From positions 481,953-545,952 of the forward strand of contig NZ_QFRI01000002.1 in the NCBI RefSeq assembly GCF_003143755.1: a stretch of 64,000 nt of DNA, given 5' to 3'. The notes under the pieces were generated by a model. That model did not search any database. It saw only the letters and a program-made list of their open reading frames with translations, and was not told where the DNA came from. Positions within the stretch are counted from its first letter, which is position 1, and every line of letters starts with the position of its first letter. This stretch comes from Algibacter marinivivus. GTDB taxonomy: Bacteria > Bacteroidota > Bacteroidia > Flavobacteriales > Flavobacteriaceae. This document shows positions 36,707 through 46,033 of this stretch, one piece after another. The translations under genes and the position numbers were made by a program.

Positions 36707-37321
36707 ATGAAAATAATTGGTATTGGTAAAAATTACGTGAATGATAAAAGTGAAGTTCCTGCCCTTAAAAATGGAGCGCAACTTATATTTATTAAGGCTG
36801 AAAGTACTTTAGTAACTGATAATAAAGACATTGTTTTTCCTAAGATTACAAATCAGTTGATTTATGAAGTGGAATTAGTTGCAAAAATTGGAAAAACGGG
36901 AAAAGATATTAATGAGAGTGATGCAGCGTCTTACATTAGTGAAATTGGAATTGGAATTGATTATACCGCAAAGGATGTGTTGGGAGCCAGTAGAGAAAAC
37001 AAAGGGCCTTGGGCTTTGGCTAAAGGGTTTGATGGTGCATCTCCTGTAAATGGTTTTAAACCGATTTCTAACTTTGCAGATATCAACGATATTAATTTTG
37101 ATTTAAAGATTAACGGAAAGCAAATACAGGTTGGAAATACTAGCAATATGATTTATAATTTTGTTGAAATCATTGCTTTTGTATCAAAATACATGACTTT
37201 AGAACCTGGTGATTTAATATTTACTGGAACACCAGCTAGTGGTGCTGGCCAAAATTTTAAAGGTGACCATTTACAAGCTTCAATTGAAGGTGAGTTGCTT
37301 TTAGACTTTAAGTTAATATAA
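36707..37321 (+). CDS. Fumarylacetoacetate hydrolase family protein
   Basis: The 204-residue protein is a compact FAH-fold enzyme: MKIIGIGKNYVNDKSEVP, metal ligands in YEVELVAKIGK and IGIDYTAKD, then PWALAKGFDGASPVNGF and the C-terminal LEPGDLIFTGTPASGAG. These enzymes cleave or decarboxylate small diketo acids with a divalent metal. Short members are often oxaloacetate decarboxylase- or acylpyruvase-like. It is monocistronic and convergent with acs. The substrate is unknown. Confidence 0.88.
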   Translation: MKIIGIGKNYVNDKSEVPALKNGAQLIFIKAESTLVTDNKDIVFPKITNQLIYEVELVAKIGKTGKDINESDAASYISEIGIGIDYTAKDVLGASRENKGPWALAKGFDGASPVNGFKPISNFADINDINFDLKINGKQIQVGNTSNMIYNFVEIIAFVSKYMTLEPGDLIFTGTPASGAGQNFKGDHLQASIEGELLLDFKLI

Positions 37322-37347
37322 GAATCTAAATGGTACAAAATCAAAAA

Positions 37348-37375
37348 CATAGCCTAATTTTTAGCTATGCTTTTA
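37348..37375. terminator. Bidirectional terminator between the FAH gene and acs
   Basis: CATAGC(C)TAA and TTAGCTATG pair with one bulged C and are flanked by AAAA and TTTT. Both genes end here from opposite sides. Confidence 0.6.
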
Positions 37376-37395
37376 ATCATTAGAACACTTATTTT

Positions 37396-39303
37396 TTACA
37401 GCACATTATCCATAATTTCCTGAACAACCTCTGGATTTAAAAGTGTACTGGTATCTCCTAAATTACTCGTGTCTTTATGTGCAATTTTACGCAAAATACG
37501 ACGCATGATTTTACCAGAGCGTGTTTTTGGTAAACCTGAAGTAAACTGAATTTTATCCAATTTAGCAATAGGCCCAATATGCTCTGTGATAATCTGGTTA
37601 ATTTCTTTTCTTAAGTTATTATGATCTCTAGATTCTCCTGTGTCTTTTAAAATCACATAGCCATAAAGCGCATTTCCTTTCACATCATGTGGAAACCCTA
37701 CAATAGCTGATTCTGCAACAGCTGGGTGTTCGTTTATCGCATCTTCAATTGGTGCGGTTCCTAAATTATGACCAGAGACTATAATCACATCATCTACTCT
37801 ACCTGTAATTCTGTAATACCCTACTTCATCACGTAATGCACCATCTCCCGTAAAATATTTGTTTTCATAAGCTGAAAAATAAGTCTCTTTATAACGTTGA
37901 TGATTTCCCCATATCGTTCGTGCCATACTTGGCCATGGAAATTTTATACAAAGTCTCCCCTCTACTTGATTACCTTTTAATTCTTTACCGTTTTCATCCA
38001 TTAAAGCTGGTTGAATACCAATAAATGGTAAGGTAGCGTAGGTTGGTTTGGTTGGTGTTACAAACGGAATTGGTGTAATCATAATACCACCAGTTTCAGT
38101 TTGCCACCAAGTATCAACAATAGGGCTTTTCTTTTTCCCTACATTATCATTATACCAATGCCATGCTTCTTCATTGATAGGTTCTCCAACGGAGCCTAAA
38201 ACTTTAAGTGATGATAAATCGTGTTTTTCAATAAGTTCTAAACCTTCTTTTGCTAAAGCCCTAATGGCTGTTGGTGCGGTGTAAAATTGGTTTATTTTAT
38301 GTTTTTCTACAATCTCCCAAAAGCGTCCAAAATCTGGATAACTAGGTACACCTTCAAACATCACTGTAGTTGCTCCGTTTGCTAATGGTCCGTAAACTAT
38401 ATAACTGTGCCCTGTAATCCAACCAATATCTGCAGTACACCAATACACATCATTTTCTCTGTATTGAAACACGTTTTTAAAAGTATAAGCCGTATGCACC
38501 ATATAACCCGCCGAGGTATGTACCATGCCTTTTGGCTTTCCTGTGGAACCTGAGGTATACAGAATGAATAATGGATCTTCTGCATCCATAACTTCAGCTT
38601 CACAAGCTTTAGAGGCGTTTTCTAAAAGTGGTTGCAACCATTTGTCACGGCCAGATTTCATTTGTATATCTGAGTTTATTCGCTTTGCGACTAAAACGGA
38701 TTTCACACCATCACAACTCTCCAAAGCTTCATCTACAATACCTTTTAAATCAATAGTTTTCGCACCTCTATATGAGCCATCGCTTGTTAAAACCATTTTA
38801 CAATCAGAATCGTTGATACGAGTTGATAAAGCAGTTGCTGAAAATCCTGCAAATACAACAGAGTGAATAGCTCCTATTCTAGCGCAAGCTAAAACTGATA
38901 TTGCTAATTCTGGAATCATAGGTAAATAGATACAAACTCTATCTCCTTTTTTAATGCCTTGGTCTTTTAAAACATTAGCAAATTGATTGACTCTTTCGTG
39001 AAGTTGATTATATGTAATATGTTCTGCTGCTTCTTTTGGGTCGTTAGGTTCAAATAGAATAGCTGTTTTATCCCCTCTAGTTGACAAATGTCTATCTATA
39101 CAGTTTTCTGTGATATTTAATTGTGCGCCTTCAAACCATTTTACTTCTGGTTTTGAGAAATCCCAACTCAAAACGTTATCCCATTTACGTTGCCACATAA
39201 AATGTTCTTCAGCTATTTCTTCCCAAAAGTTTTCGGGTTCTCTAACAGATTTCCTATAAACTTGATAGTACTCTTCTAGGTGTTTTATGTGGTAATTACT
39301 CAT
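37396..39303 (-). CDS. acs: Acetyl-coenzyme A synthetase
   Basis: The 635-residue AMP-forming enzyme activates acetate to acetyl-CoA via acetyl-AMP. Its adenylation motif is LYTSGSTGKPKGMVHT, with WWQTETGGIMITP in the core. GLPKTRSGKIMRRILRKIA at the C-terminus has the lysine commonly regulated by acetylation. It has the usual Acs length. Downstream on the same strand it follows the SSS symporter gene at 39424 with a gap of 120 bases, so the two genes supply uptake and activation of acetate. Confidence 0.95.
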   Translation of the reverse strand: MSNYHIKHLEEYYQVYRKSVREPENFWEEIAEEHFMWQRKWDNVLSWDFSKPEVKWFEGAQLNITENCIDRHLSTRGDKTAILFEPNDPKEAAEHITYNQLHERVNQFANVLKDQGIKKGDRVCIYLPMIPELAISVLACARIGAIHSVVFAGFSATALSTRINDSDCKMVLTSDGSYRGAKTIDLKGIVDEALESCDGVKSVLVAKRINSDIQMKSGRDKWLQPLLENASKACEAEVMDAEDPLFILYTSGSTGKPKGMVHTSAGYMVHTAYTFKNVFQYRENDVYWCTADIGWITGHSYIVYGPLANGATTVMFEGVPSYPDFGRFWEIVEKHKINQFYTAPTAIRALAKEGLELIEKHDLSSLKVLGSVGEPINEEAWHWYNDNVGKKKSPIVDTWWQTETGGIMITPIPFVTPTKPTYATLPFIGIQPALMDENGKELKGNQVEGRLCIKFPWPSMARTIWGNHQRYKETYFSAYENKYFTGDGALRDEVGYYRITGRVDDVIIVSGHNLGTAPIEDAINEHPAVAESAIVGFPHDVKGNALYGYVILKDTGESRDHNNLRKEINQIITEHIGPIAKLDKIQFTSGLPKTRSGKIMRRILRKIAHKDTSNLGDTSTLLNPEVVQEIMDNVL

Positions 39304-39423
39304 TGGATAGCTTTAAAGAATTGATGTTTTAAATATGCGTTCTAAAATAGCAAAATATTAAACATTTATTAAGTTTTTTCTACTAACAACATTAATGCTT
39401 CTACAGAAAACATTACTAAGACA

Positions 39424-41145
39424 TTAATGTGTTGCTTCACCAGCCCCACTTGGTATTCTTATGTTTTCAACGATTTCTTGAACATCTTCTGGTGGTGCTG
39501 GTGTAAGTTTCATTATGACTATTGAGACGATAAAATTTAAAAGCATTGCAATACTACCAAAACCCTCAGGCGAAATACCAAACCACCATTCACTTTTATC
39601 AGGAAGCGTTTCATCAAACCAGCCTAACTTGTATTTTATCATGTAAAGTAACATAGCAGTAATACCAACTACCATACCTGCAATAGCACCTTCTTTGTTC
39701 ATACGTTTGTAAAATATACCTAATATGATAGCTGGAAAAAAAGATGCTGCTGCTAGTCCAAAAGCCAATGCCACTACAGCAGCGACAAACCCTGGTGGAT
39801 TAATACCAAAATAACCAGCAACACATACAGCGCCTACTGCTGATAATCTTGCAGCAATTAATTCACCTTTTTCTGAAATTTTTGGGTTAATAATTTTCTT
39901 GATTAAATCGTGAGACACAGATGCTGATATTACTAACAGTAATCCTGCTGCAGTTGATAATGCTGCTGCTAATCCACCAGCTGCAACTAAGGCTATAACC
40001 CAATCTGGTAGGTTAGCAATTTCTGGATTTGCGAGTACCATAATATCTCTATCTACTACCAATTCGTTTTGCTCTTTATTAGCTACGTATTTAATTAATC
40101 CGTCTTTATTTTTATCGGTAAAGCTTATTAAACCTGTGGTTTCCCATTTTGTAAACCAATCAGGAACATCAACATACGGTTTATTAGAAACCGTTTCAAT
40201 CATATTTGTTCTCGCAAATACTGCTACTGCTGGTGCAGTTGAATATAAAAGTACAATTAGCAATAATGCAATACCCGCCGATTTACGAGCATCTTTAACT
40301 CGTTTTACAGTAAAAAATCGAACAATAACATGTGGTAAACCTGCTGTACCAACCATAAGTGCAAGGGTTATTGCAAAAACATCTATCAGAGGTTTTGAAC
40401 CTTCAGTGTATTCAGAAAAACCTAATTGGGTGCTTAAACCATCTAGTTTGTCTAACAAATAAGTACCCGAACCATCAGTTAATTCACCACCAAAACCTAA
40501 TTGCGGAATCGGATTTCCAGTCATTTGAATAGATACAAAAATAGCTGGTACCATAAAGGCAAAAATTAGGACACAATACTGTGCTACTTGAGTATATGTG
40601 ATGCCTTTCATACCTCCTAAAACAGCATAAAACAACACGATAAGCATACCTATAATCACACCTGTATTAATATCAACTTCTAAAAATCTGGAAAAGACAA
40701 TACCAACACCTCGCATCTGTCCTGCTACATAGGTAAACGATACTAACAACGCACAAAATACAGCTACAATTCGAGCGGTTTTTGAGTAATACCTGTCACC
40801 TATAAAATCGGGTACTGTAAACTTGCCAAACTTTCGCAAATAAGGTGCTAAAAGTAAAGCTAAAAGTACGTAACCACCAGTCCACCCCATTAAATATACC
40901 GCGCCATCGTAACCCGCAAAAGATATGATTCCTGCCATGGATATAAACGATGCGGCACTCATCCAATCGGCAGCTGTGGCCATCCCATTTGCTAACGGAG
41001 ATACGCCTCCGCCAGCAACATAAAACTCTTTGGTAGAGCCTGCTCTAGACCATATTGCTATCCCGATATAAAGCGTAAATGTTATCCCTACTAAAATGTA
41101 CGTCCAGTTTTGCACGCCAATGCCTTCCGCTAGTAAACTATACAT
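39424..41145 (-). CDS. Sodium:solute symporter, acetate (ActP)-like
   Basis: The 573-residue SSS-family protein has about 13 membrane spans. The transport core includes ATAADWMSAASFISMAGIISFAGYDG and AQYCVLIFAFMVPAIFVS. It is longer in the loop between spans 6 and 7 than LeuT-fold symporters usually are. Two companions support acetate or another monocarboxylate: the DUF4212 gene that overlaps it by 8 bases, and acs just downstream. It moves the solute together with Na+ across the inner membrane. Confidence 0.9.
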   Translation of the reverse strand: MYSLLAEGIGVQNWTYILVGITFTLYIGIAIWSRAGSTKEFYVAGGGVSPLANGMATAADWMSAASFISMAGIISFAGYDGAVYLMGWTGGYVLLALLLAPYLRKFGKFTVPDFIGDRYYSKTARIVAVFCALLVSFTYVAGQMRGVGIVFSRFLEVDINTGVIIGMLIVLFYAVLGGMKGITYTQVAQYCVLIFAFMVPAIFVSIQMTGNPIPQLGFGGELTDGSGTYLLDKLDGLSTQLGFSEYTEGSKPLIDVFAITLALMVGTAGLPHVIVRFFTVKRVKDARKSAGIALLLIVLLYSTAPAVAVFARTNMIETVSNKPYVDVPDWFTKWETTGLISFTDKNKDGLIKYVANKEQNELVVDRDIMVLANPEIANLPDWVIALVAAGGLAAALSTAAGLLLVISASVSHDLIKKIINPKISEKGELIAARLSAVGAVCVAGYFGINPPGFVAAVVALAFGLAAASFFPAIILGIFYKRMNKEGAIAGMVVGITAMLLYMIKYKLGWFDETLPDKSEWWFGISPEGFGSIAMLLNFIVSIVIMKLTPAPPEDVQEIVENIRIPSGAGEATH

Positions 41146-41395
41146 CGTATCCGTATTTTTTATCCAATTTATTCATCAAACGCACATACACAAAAATCAA
41201 AACCACAAATACATACATTGAGCCTTGTTGTGCAAACCAAAAGCCTAGTTTAAAACCACCAATTTTGACCGAATTAAGCGCATCTTTAAACAATATTCCA
41301 GCGCCAAAAGACACTATAAACCATACCGCCATCAGAATCAGAACATACCTAATATTTTCTTTCCAGTAGGCCTTAGCATTTTTTTTATCTGCCAT
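41138..41395 (-). CDS. DUF4212 small subunit of the sodium:solute symporter
   Basis: The 85-residue protein has two membrane spans (YVLILMAVWFIVSFGAGILF and GFWFAQQGSMYVFVVLIFVYV) and the conserved WKENIRY start. DUF4212 proteins almost always pair with SSS symporters such as the one here, whose gene overlaps by 8 bases, and are taken to be its small subunit. It shows a charged end (MNKLDKKYGYDV). Confidence 0.9.
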   Translation of the reverse strand: MADKKNAKAYWKENIRYVLILMAVWFIVSFGAGILFKDALNSVKIGGFKLGFWFAQQGSMYVFVVLIFVYVRLMNKLDKKYGYDV

Positions 41396-41409
41396 AATTT
41401 TATTTTTTT

Positions 41410-41497
41410 GCGTTACCAGAAAAAGGTCGGACTATCCGTTACAAGTCCTCGCACTTCCTTCGTCAGGCTGTGGGCTATCCACTGCTATCTCTAACGC
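41410..41497 (-). repeat. GCGTTA element, copy E (short type)
   Basis: On the minus strand: GCGTTAGAGATAGCAGTGG, GATAGCCCACAGCCTGACG, GTGCGAGGACTTGTAACGG, GATAGTCCGACC, ending TAACGC. It sits between two same-strand transporter genes. It differs from copy D at several loop and stem positions but keeps the ends. Confidence 0.85.
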
Positions 41498-41522
41498 GAG
41501 TGAAGCACTAGAACTAAACCTT

Positions 41523-42887
41523 TTAGATTTCCTTTAATCTTTTAAAATACTCCTTAATTTCCTTTACCACTCTTGGTGCAAGAATTATAGTTGCTAGCAT
41601 TGTTGGTATTGCCATAAGCGCAAAAACGCCATCAATTAAATTCAACATCACACTAAACGGCGTAGTTGCAGCAAGTATAATACTCAGGATATAAATGTAA
41701 TTATAATAATGCTTTTTATCTGCACCAATTAAAAAAGACAAACATTTAGACCCATAATAAGCATAGGAAAACAATGATGAAATACTAAAAATAGCTACAC
41801 AAACCATGAGCAAATATTTACCATAAATAGGCATGGTATGACTAAATGCCGATGCGGTTAAGCTCACACCATTATCTGCAGTGGTTTCCCAAACGCCAGT
41901 AACTAAAATAGCCAAGGCTGTTAGTGTACAAACAATTAAAGTATCTATTGCTGGTCCTAACATAGCCACTAAACCTTCTCGAACTGGCTCATCTGTTTTT
42001 GCAGCACCATGAGCCATAGGAGCAGTTCCAATACCAGCTTCGTTTGAAAAAGCACCTCTTCGAATTCCCAGTAAAATTAAAGCACCTAAAACACCGCCCA
42101 TAAAGGCATCACCTTCATAATAATCTGCTGAAAACGCGTCAGTAAAAATCATCATGAAATATTTAGGAACCACTTCATAATTAGAAATCAAAATGAATAG
42201 CACCAAAACAAAATATAATATTACCATAGAAGGCACCATTTTAGAAGCCGCATTACTTATGCGTTTTAAACCACCAAGAATAATTACTGAGGTTAAAGCT
42301 ACCAATACAAAAGCTAGAATTAAATTCGATTGTAAACCAACTTCAACACCATTCGGAATTAAAATAATATCATTTATAGCTTGTGTTAATTGATTCACGT
42401 TTACAACTGGCAATGCTCCAAGCATTCCAAAAAGACTAAACATAACCGCCAAAGGTTTCCAAGATTTCCCTAAACCTTCAATTATAAAATACATAGGACC
42501 ACCTTGCAATTCGCCAGCACTATCTTTTCCGCGATACATAATCGCCAATGTTGATGTGAAAAATTTAGTTGACATACCAACAATAGCACTCACCCACATC
42601 CAAAACATTGCTCCTGGTCCTCCAACCGAAATAGCAACAGCCACACCTGCAATATTCCCCATACCAATAGTAGAAGATAATGCAGTAGTTAAAGCTTTAA
42701 AATGTGAAATTTGTCCGGGATCATTTGGGTCATCATATTTTCCTCGGAGTACTTGTATGGCATGACCTAAATACCGAAAAGGTAAAAATTTAGATAAAAT
42801 TAATAAATACAACCCGCCACCAATTAACAAAATTACCAACGGTAGACCCCATGCGTAATTTGAAAAATCTTGAATGAGTTGCTCCAT
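41523..42887 (-). CDS. Alanine/glycine:cation symporter (AGCS family)
   Basis: The 454-residue protein has about ten membrane spans and the AGCS signatures ALSSTIGMGNIAGVAVAIS, ELQGGPMYFIIEGLGKSW and RRGAFSNEAGIGTAPMAHGAA. It imports alanine or glycine with Na+ or H+. Copy E of the GCGTTA element separates it from the SSS operon, so it is likely a separate unit, though it is on the same strand. Confidence 0.92.
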   Translation of the reverse strand: MEQLIQDFSNYAWGLPLVILLIGGGLYLLILSKFLPFRYLGHAIQVLRGKYDDPNDPGQISHFKALTTALSSTIGMGNIAGVAVAISVGGPGAMFWMWVSAIVGMSTKFFTSTLAIMYRGKDSAGELQGGPMYFIIEGLGKSWKPLAVMFSLFGMLGALPVVNVNQLTQAINDIILIPNGVEVGLQSNLILAFVLVALTSVIILGGLKRISNAASKMVPSMVILYFVLVLFILISNYEVVPKYFMMIFTDAFSADYYEGDAFMGGVLGALILLGIRRGAFSNEAGIGTAPMAHGAAKTDEPVREGLVAMLGPAIDTLIVCTLTALAILVTGVWETTADNGVSLTASAFSHTMPIYGKYLLMVCVAIFSISSLFSYAYYGSKCLSFLIGADKKHYYNYIYILSIILAATTPFSVMLNLIDGVFALMAIPTMLATIILAPRVVKEIKEYFKRLKEI

Positions 42888-42971
42888 AAAAAGGTTTTAT
42901 ATTCTATAAATATATCACTTTACAAACATTTCTATAAATTAAAAGTATCTTTATAGTTATTAACCCAATTT

Positions 42972-44081
42972 ATGGCGCAATCCAACCGCTTATATTTTAT
43001 TGATGCTGTTAGAGCATTTGCTATTTTAATGATGCTCCAAGGTCATTTTATAGATACTTTATTATCTCCTGTTTATAGAGATAATTCTAACACTATTTAC
43101 AATATCTGGTCATATTTTAGAGGTATTACAGCGCCCACTTTTTTTACTATTTCAGGGCTAGTTTTTGCCTATTTATTATTGCGCGCTTACGCAAAAGGTA
43201 ATGATAAACCTAGAATAAAAAAAGGACTATTTAGAGGCCTCCTCTTACTAGGAATAGGTTACAGCTTGCGTATTAATATTTTCAGTTGGCTCTCTGGGAA
43301 TTTTAACTCTTATTTTTTTGTTATAGATGTATTGCAATGCATCGGATTGTCTTTAATTTTCTTAGTAAGTTTACATACTATCTTTAAAAAGCACAGTTAC
43401 ATTTTTTCTATTGTGTTATTTGTAGTTGGTTTTGTTTGCTTTGTTTCAGAACCGCTTTATAGAACCATATCATTAGAAAATACCCCAGCGTTTATTGCTA
43501 ATTATATGACTAAAACAAACGGATCAGTATTTACCATTTTACCATGGTTTGGCTATTCAGCTTTTGGAGCATTTATTTCGACAGTTTTTTTTAGGCATGT
43601 GCACCGTGATAAATTTAAACTTACTACCATTATTTCCTTTTTTATAATTGGTGCATTTTTGATTTATTTATCTTCTTTATTTTTAATAAAACTGAGTAAT
43701 TTAACAGGTATAGAATTGTTTAAAATGAGTGCCGATTACAACTACCTATTTACAAGACTAGGTGACGTTCTTATTCTATTTGGTCTCTTTTATGCTCTAG
43801 AAAGGTTTTTAAAACAATCTATTATTGCTCGAATTGGGGAGAAGACATTATCCATTTACGTTATTCACTTCATTTTACTTTACGGAAGTTTCACAGGTTA
43901 TGGTTTAAAAAAGTTTCTGAGTAAATCCTTAGAACCTTCAACAGCTATTTTTGGAGCTATTTTATTTATGGTTGTAGTTTGTTTTATATCATTTCATTAT
44001 GCAAAAACAAATGCTTTTGTTTATAATTTAATTCGAAAAATGGTAGACACTATTAAAACAAAAAGAAATGGCATACGATGA
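42972..44081 (+). CDS. DUF1624 (heparan-alpha-glucosaminide N-acetyltransferase-like) membrane protein
   Basis: The 369-residue protein starts RLYFIDAVRAFAILMMLQGHFIDTLL, which has the D-x-x-R...Q/GH motif of the DUF1624/HGSNAT group. It has about ten membrane spans. PTFFTISGLVFAYLLLRA is another family match. The family is thought to move acyl groups across the membrane onto sugars or other acceptors. It overlaps the TfoX gene by 14 bases. Acceptor unknown. Confidence 0.85.
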   Translation: MAQSNRLYFIDAVRAFAILMMLQGHFIDTLLSPVYRDNSNTIYNIWSYFRGITAPTFFTISGLVFAYLLLRAYAKGNDKPRIKKGLFRGLLLLGIGYSLRINIFSWLSGNFNSYFFVIDVLQCIGLSLIFLVSLHTIFKKHSYIFSIVLFVVGFVCFVSEPLYRTISLENTPAFIANYMTKTNGSVFTILPWFGYSAFGAFISTVFFRHVHRDKFKLTTIISFFIIGAFLIYLSSLFLIKLSNLTGIELFKMSADYNYLFTRLGDVLILFGLFYALERFLKQSIIARIGEKTLSIYVIHFILLYGSFTGYGLKKFLSKSLEPSTAIFGAILFMVVVCFISFHYAKTNAFVYNLIRKMVDTIKTKRNGIR

Positions 44082-44439
44082 ATATTTAGCAGACAGAATA
44101 CGAAGACAATTAAAAGAGAAACGCACTGCTTTTTCAGAACTCAAAATGATGGGTGGTTTATGTTTTAAAGTTGACGATAAAATGCTTTGCGGGATTCATA
44201 TCGATAAAAAATATGGAGATAGCTTACTAATGGCTAGAATTGGTTTAGATACTTATGAAAAAGAGTTAGAGAAGTCAGAATGCTTACCTATGGATTTTAC
44301 TGGACGCCCAATGAAAGGTTATATTTTTGTGACTCCAGATGGTTTTGATAATGAAAATGATTTATCTTATTGGTTAGATTTATGTTTAACTTTTAATCCA
44401 ATGGCAAAAGCTAGTAAAAAAAAGAAAAAAATTAAATGA
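44068..44439 (+). CDS. TfoX/Sxy N-terminal domain protein
   Basis: The 123-residue protein matches the TfoX N-terminal domain: FSELKMMGGLCFKVDDKMLCGI and PMKGYIFVTP. It lacks the C-terminal TfoX domain, as is common in Bacteroidota. It is a short cytosolic protein ending in a basic KKKKKIK tail. A role in competence, as for the gamma-proteobacterial full-length protein, should not be assumed. Its start overlaps the preceding gene. Confidence 0.88.
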   Translation: MAYDEYLADRIRRQLKEKRTAFSELKMMGGLCFKVDDKMLCGIHIDKKYGDSLLMARIGLDTYEKELEKSECLPMDFTGRPMKGYIFVTPDGFDNENDLSYWLDLCLTFNPMAKASKKKKKIK

Positions 44440-44593
44440 TAGTTCATGAAAAAAAAGTAAATACTTACAAATCAGCTTATTAATTAACAAAACATTTAAC
44501 ATTATTTTGTTTCTAATAATTATTTTCTTACATTTGGTCGAACATTATAAACAGTTAATCGATTATTTTAATTTTGTTTAATACCTACCAACC

Positions 44594-44695
44594 ATGAAAC
44601 AAAACAACATATTCAGCTCAAACGAAATAGCTTTGACTATCAAAGTGACAATTTTTTATATTATACTTTTCTTGTTAATAAGTCAAATAATATAA
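44594..44695 (+). CDS. Small single-span membrane protein (33 residues)
   Basis: ATG at 44594 opens a 33-residue frame starting MKQNNIFSSNEIALTIKVTI. The rest (FYIILFLLISQII) forms one strong membrane span. A -7 box TAATTTTG (exact TAnnTTTG, 44569-44576) precedes the start by 17 bases. The body has no charge and the frame is short, so conservation in relatives is needed to confirm it. The rest of the 44440-44734 gap is AT-rich, and I see nothing else there. Confidence 0.45.
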   Translation: MKQNNIFSSNEIALTIKVTIFYIILFLLISQII

Positions 44696-44734
44696 CATTA
44701 AAGAATTTATAGCTATTCGTTCTAATCTATACCT

Positions 44735-45685
44735 TTACTTTTTCAAATACTCTAAAACATTAGACTCAATACGCTCTTGGATGTTACTTACATCTGCCTT
44801 AACAAAGGTTTCTCCTGTGATGTTTTCGTAAAGTTCGATGTAGCGTTCTGAAACGGTTTCAATATACTCATCGCTCATAAAAGGTACGGTTTGTCCTTCT
44901 AGACCTTGAAAGTCATTTGAAATTAACCATTGGCGTACAAACTCTTTTGAGAGTTGCTTTTGGGCTTCACCTCTATCTTGACGTTCTTGATAACCATCCG
45001 CATAAAAATAACGTGAAGAATCTGGTGTGTGAATTTCATCAATTAAAACAATCTTACCATCTTTTGTTTTACCAAATTCATATTTAGTATCCACTAAAAT
45101 TAAACCTCTTGATGCTGCAATTTCAGAACCTCGTTGGAATAATTTACGGGTGTAATCTTCTAGAACAATATAATCTTCTTCTGAAACAATACCACGTTTT
45201 AAAATATCTTCACGAGAAATATCTTCATCATGGTCGCCCATTTCTGCTTTGGTTGCAGGTGTGATGATGGGTTCTGGAAACGCATCATTCTCTTTCATAC
45301 CTTCTGGCATAGGTACTCCACAAAGCATACGTTTACCTAATTTGTACTCTCTTGCTGCATGACCAGACATGTAACCACGAATAACCATTTCTACTTTAAA
45401 TGGCTCACATAAATGCCCTACTGCAACGTTTGGATCTGGTGTAGCGGTTAACCAATTTGGCACCAAATCTTCAGTGGCCGCCATCATTTTAGTAGCGATT
45501 TGATTTAAAATTTGCCCTTTGTATGGGATGCCTTTTGGCATGACAACATCGAATGCAGATAGCCTATCGGTGGCTACCATTACTAATTCTTCGTCGTTAA
45601 TATTATATACGGCTCTTACTTTTCCTTTGTAAAGACTTTTTTGTCCTGGAAAATTGAAGTTTGTGTCTATTATGGTATTACTCAT
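44735..45685 (-). CDS. purC: Phosphoribosylaminoimidazole-succinocarboxamide synthase
   Basis: The 316-residue enzyme of the long SAICAR-synthase type starts [30 protein letters not shown]. It has the signature [13 protein letters not shown] and [17 protein letters not shown]. It catalyses ATP-dependent joining of CAIR and aspartate in purine synthesis. It sits alone downstream of phoH on the same strand with a 348-base gap. Confidence 0.95.
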   Translation of the reverse strand: MSNTIIDTNFNFPGQKSLYKGKVRAVYNINDEELVMVATDRLSAFDVVMPKGIPYKGQILNQIATKMMAATEDLVPNWLTATPDPNVAVGHLCEPFKVEMVIRGYMSGHAAREYKLGKRMLCGVPMPEGMKENDAFPEPIITPATKAEMGDHDEDISREDILKRGIVSEEDYIVLEDYTRKLFQRGSEIAASRGLILVDTKYEFGKTKDGKIVLIDEIHTPDSSRYFYADGYQERQDRGEAQKQLSKEFVRQWLISNDFQGLEGQTVPFMSDEYIETVSERYIELYENITGETFVKADVSNIQERIESNVLEYLKK

Positions 45686-46033
45686 TGTTTTAAAAACTGT
45701 TTATTCGTTTATGAGTTGATTTGTTTATTCGTTTATTTATTATCGTCATTACAAGGGCATTTTTTTGCGACGAGGTAATCTCTTCCTTTTTAACAGATTG
45801 CCACATCACACAAAAAAGTGTGATTCGCAATGACGGTTCGTTGTTTTATTCTAAAAAGCCCTAGCCCCGTTTCAACAGTTCGACTATTTTTTAATAGTCT
45901 TAACCTTTTTATGTGTTTACTATAGTTTAATTATAACCAAAAATTTTACAATTATACTATTTTAATGAGATACTGAAACAAGTTCAGCACATGAAAAGAT
46001 ATAGCGGAAAGCGGGAAATAGCTTCAAAAAAAA
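45686..46033. other. Intergenic stretch with extragenic repeats
   Basis: The 348 bases between purC and phoH hold an inverted CGTCATTRC / GCAATGACG pair (about 45745-45835) with an internal CACAC-GTGTG hairpin. They also hold a GATACTGAAACAAGTTCAGCAC palindrome (about 45969-45990; also at 19245 and 56867) and a degenerate GCGTTA-type tail (AAGATATAGCGGAAAGC). No coding frame is credible. Confidence 0.6.

Noticed and set aside
44068-44439. Evidence for natural competence from TfoX together with the ComEC-like hydrolase
   Set aside because: Only the short TfoX domain is present and the ComEC-like protein lacks the membrane channel. No other competence genes are in the window.
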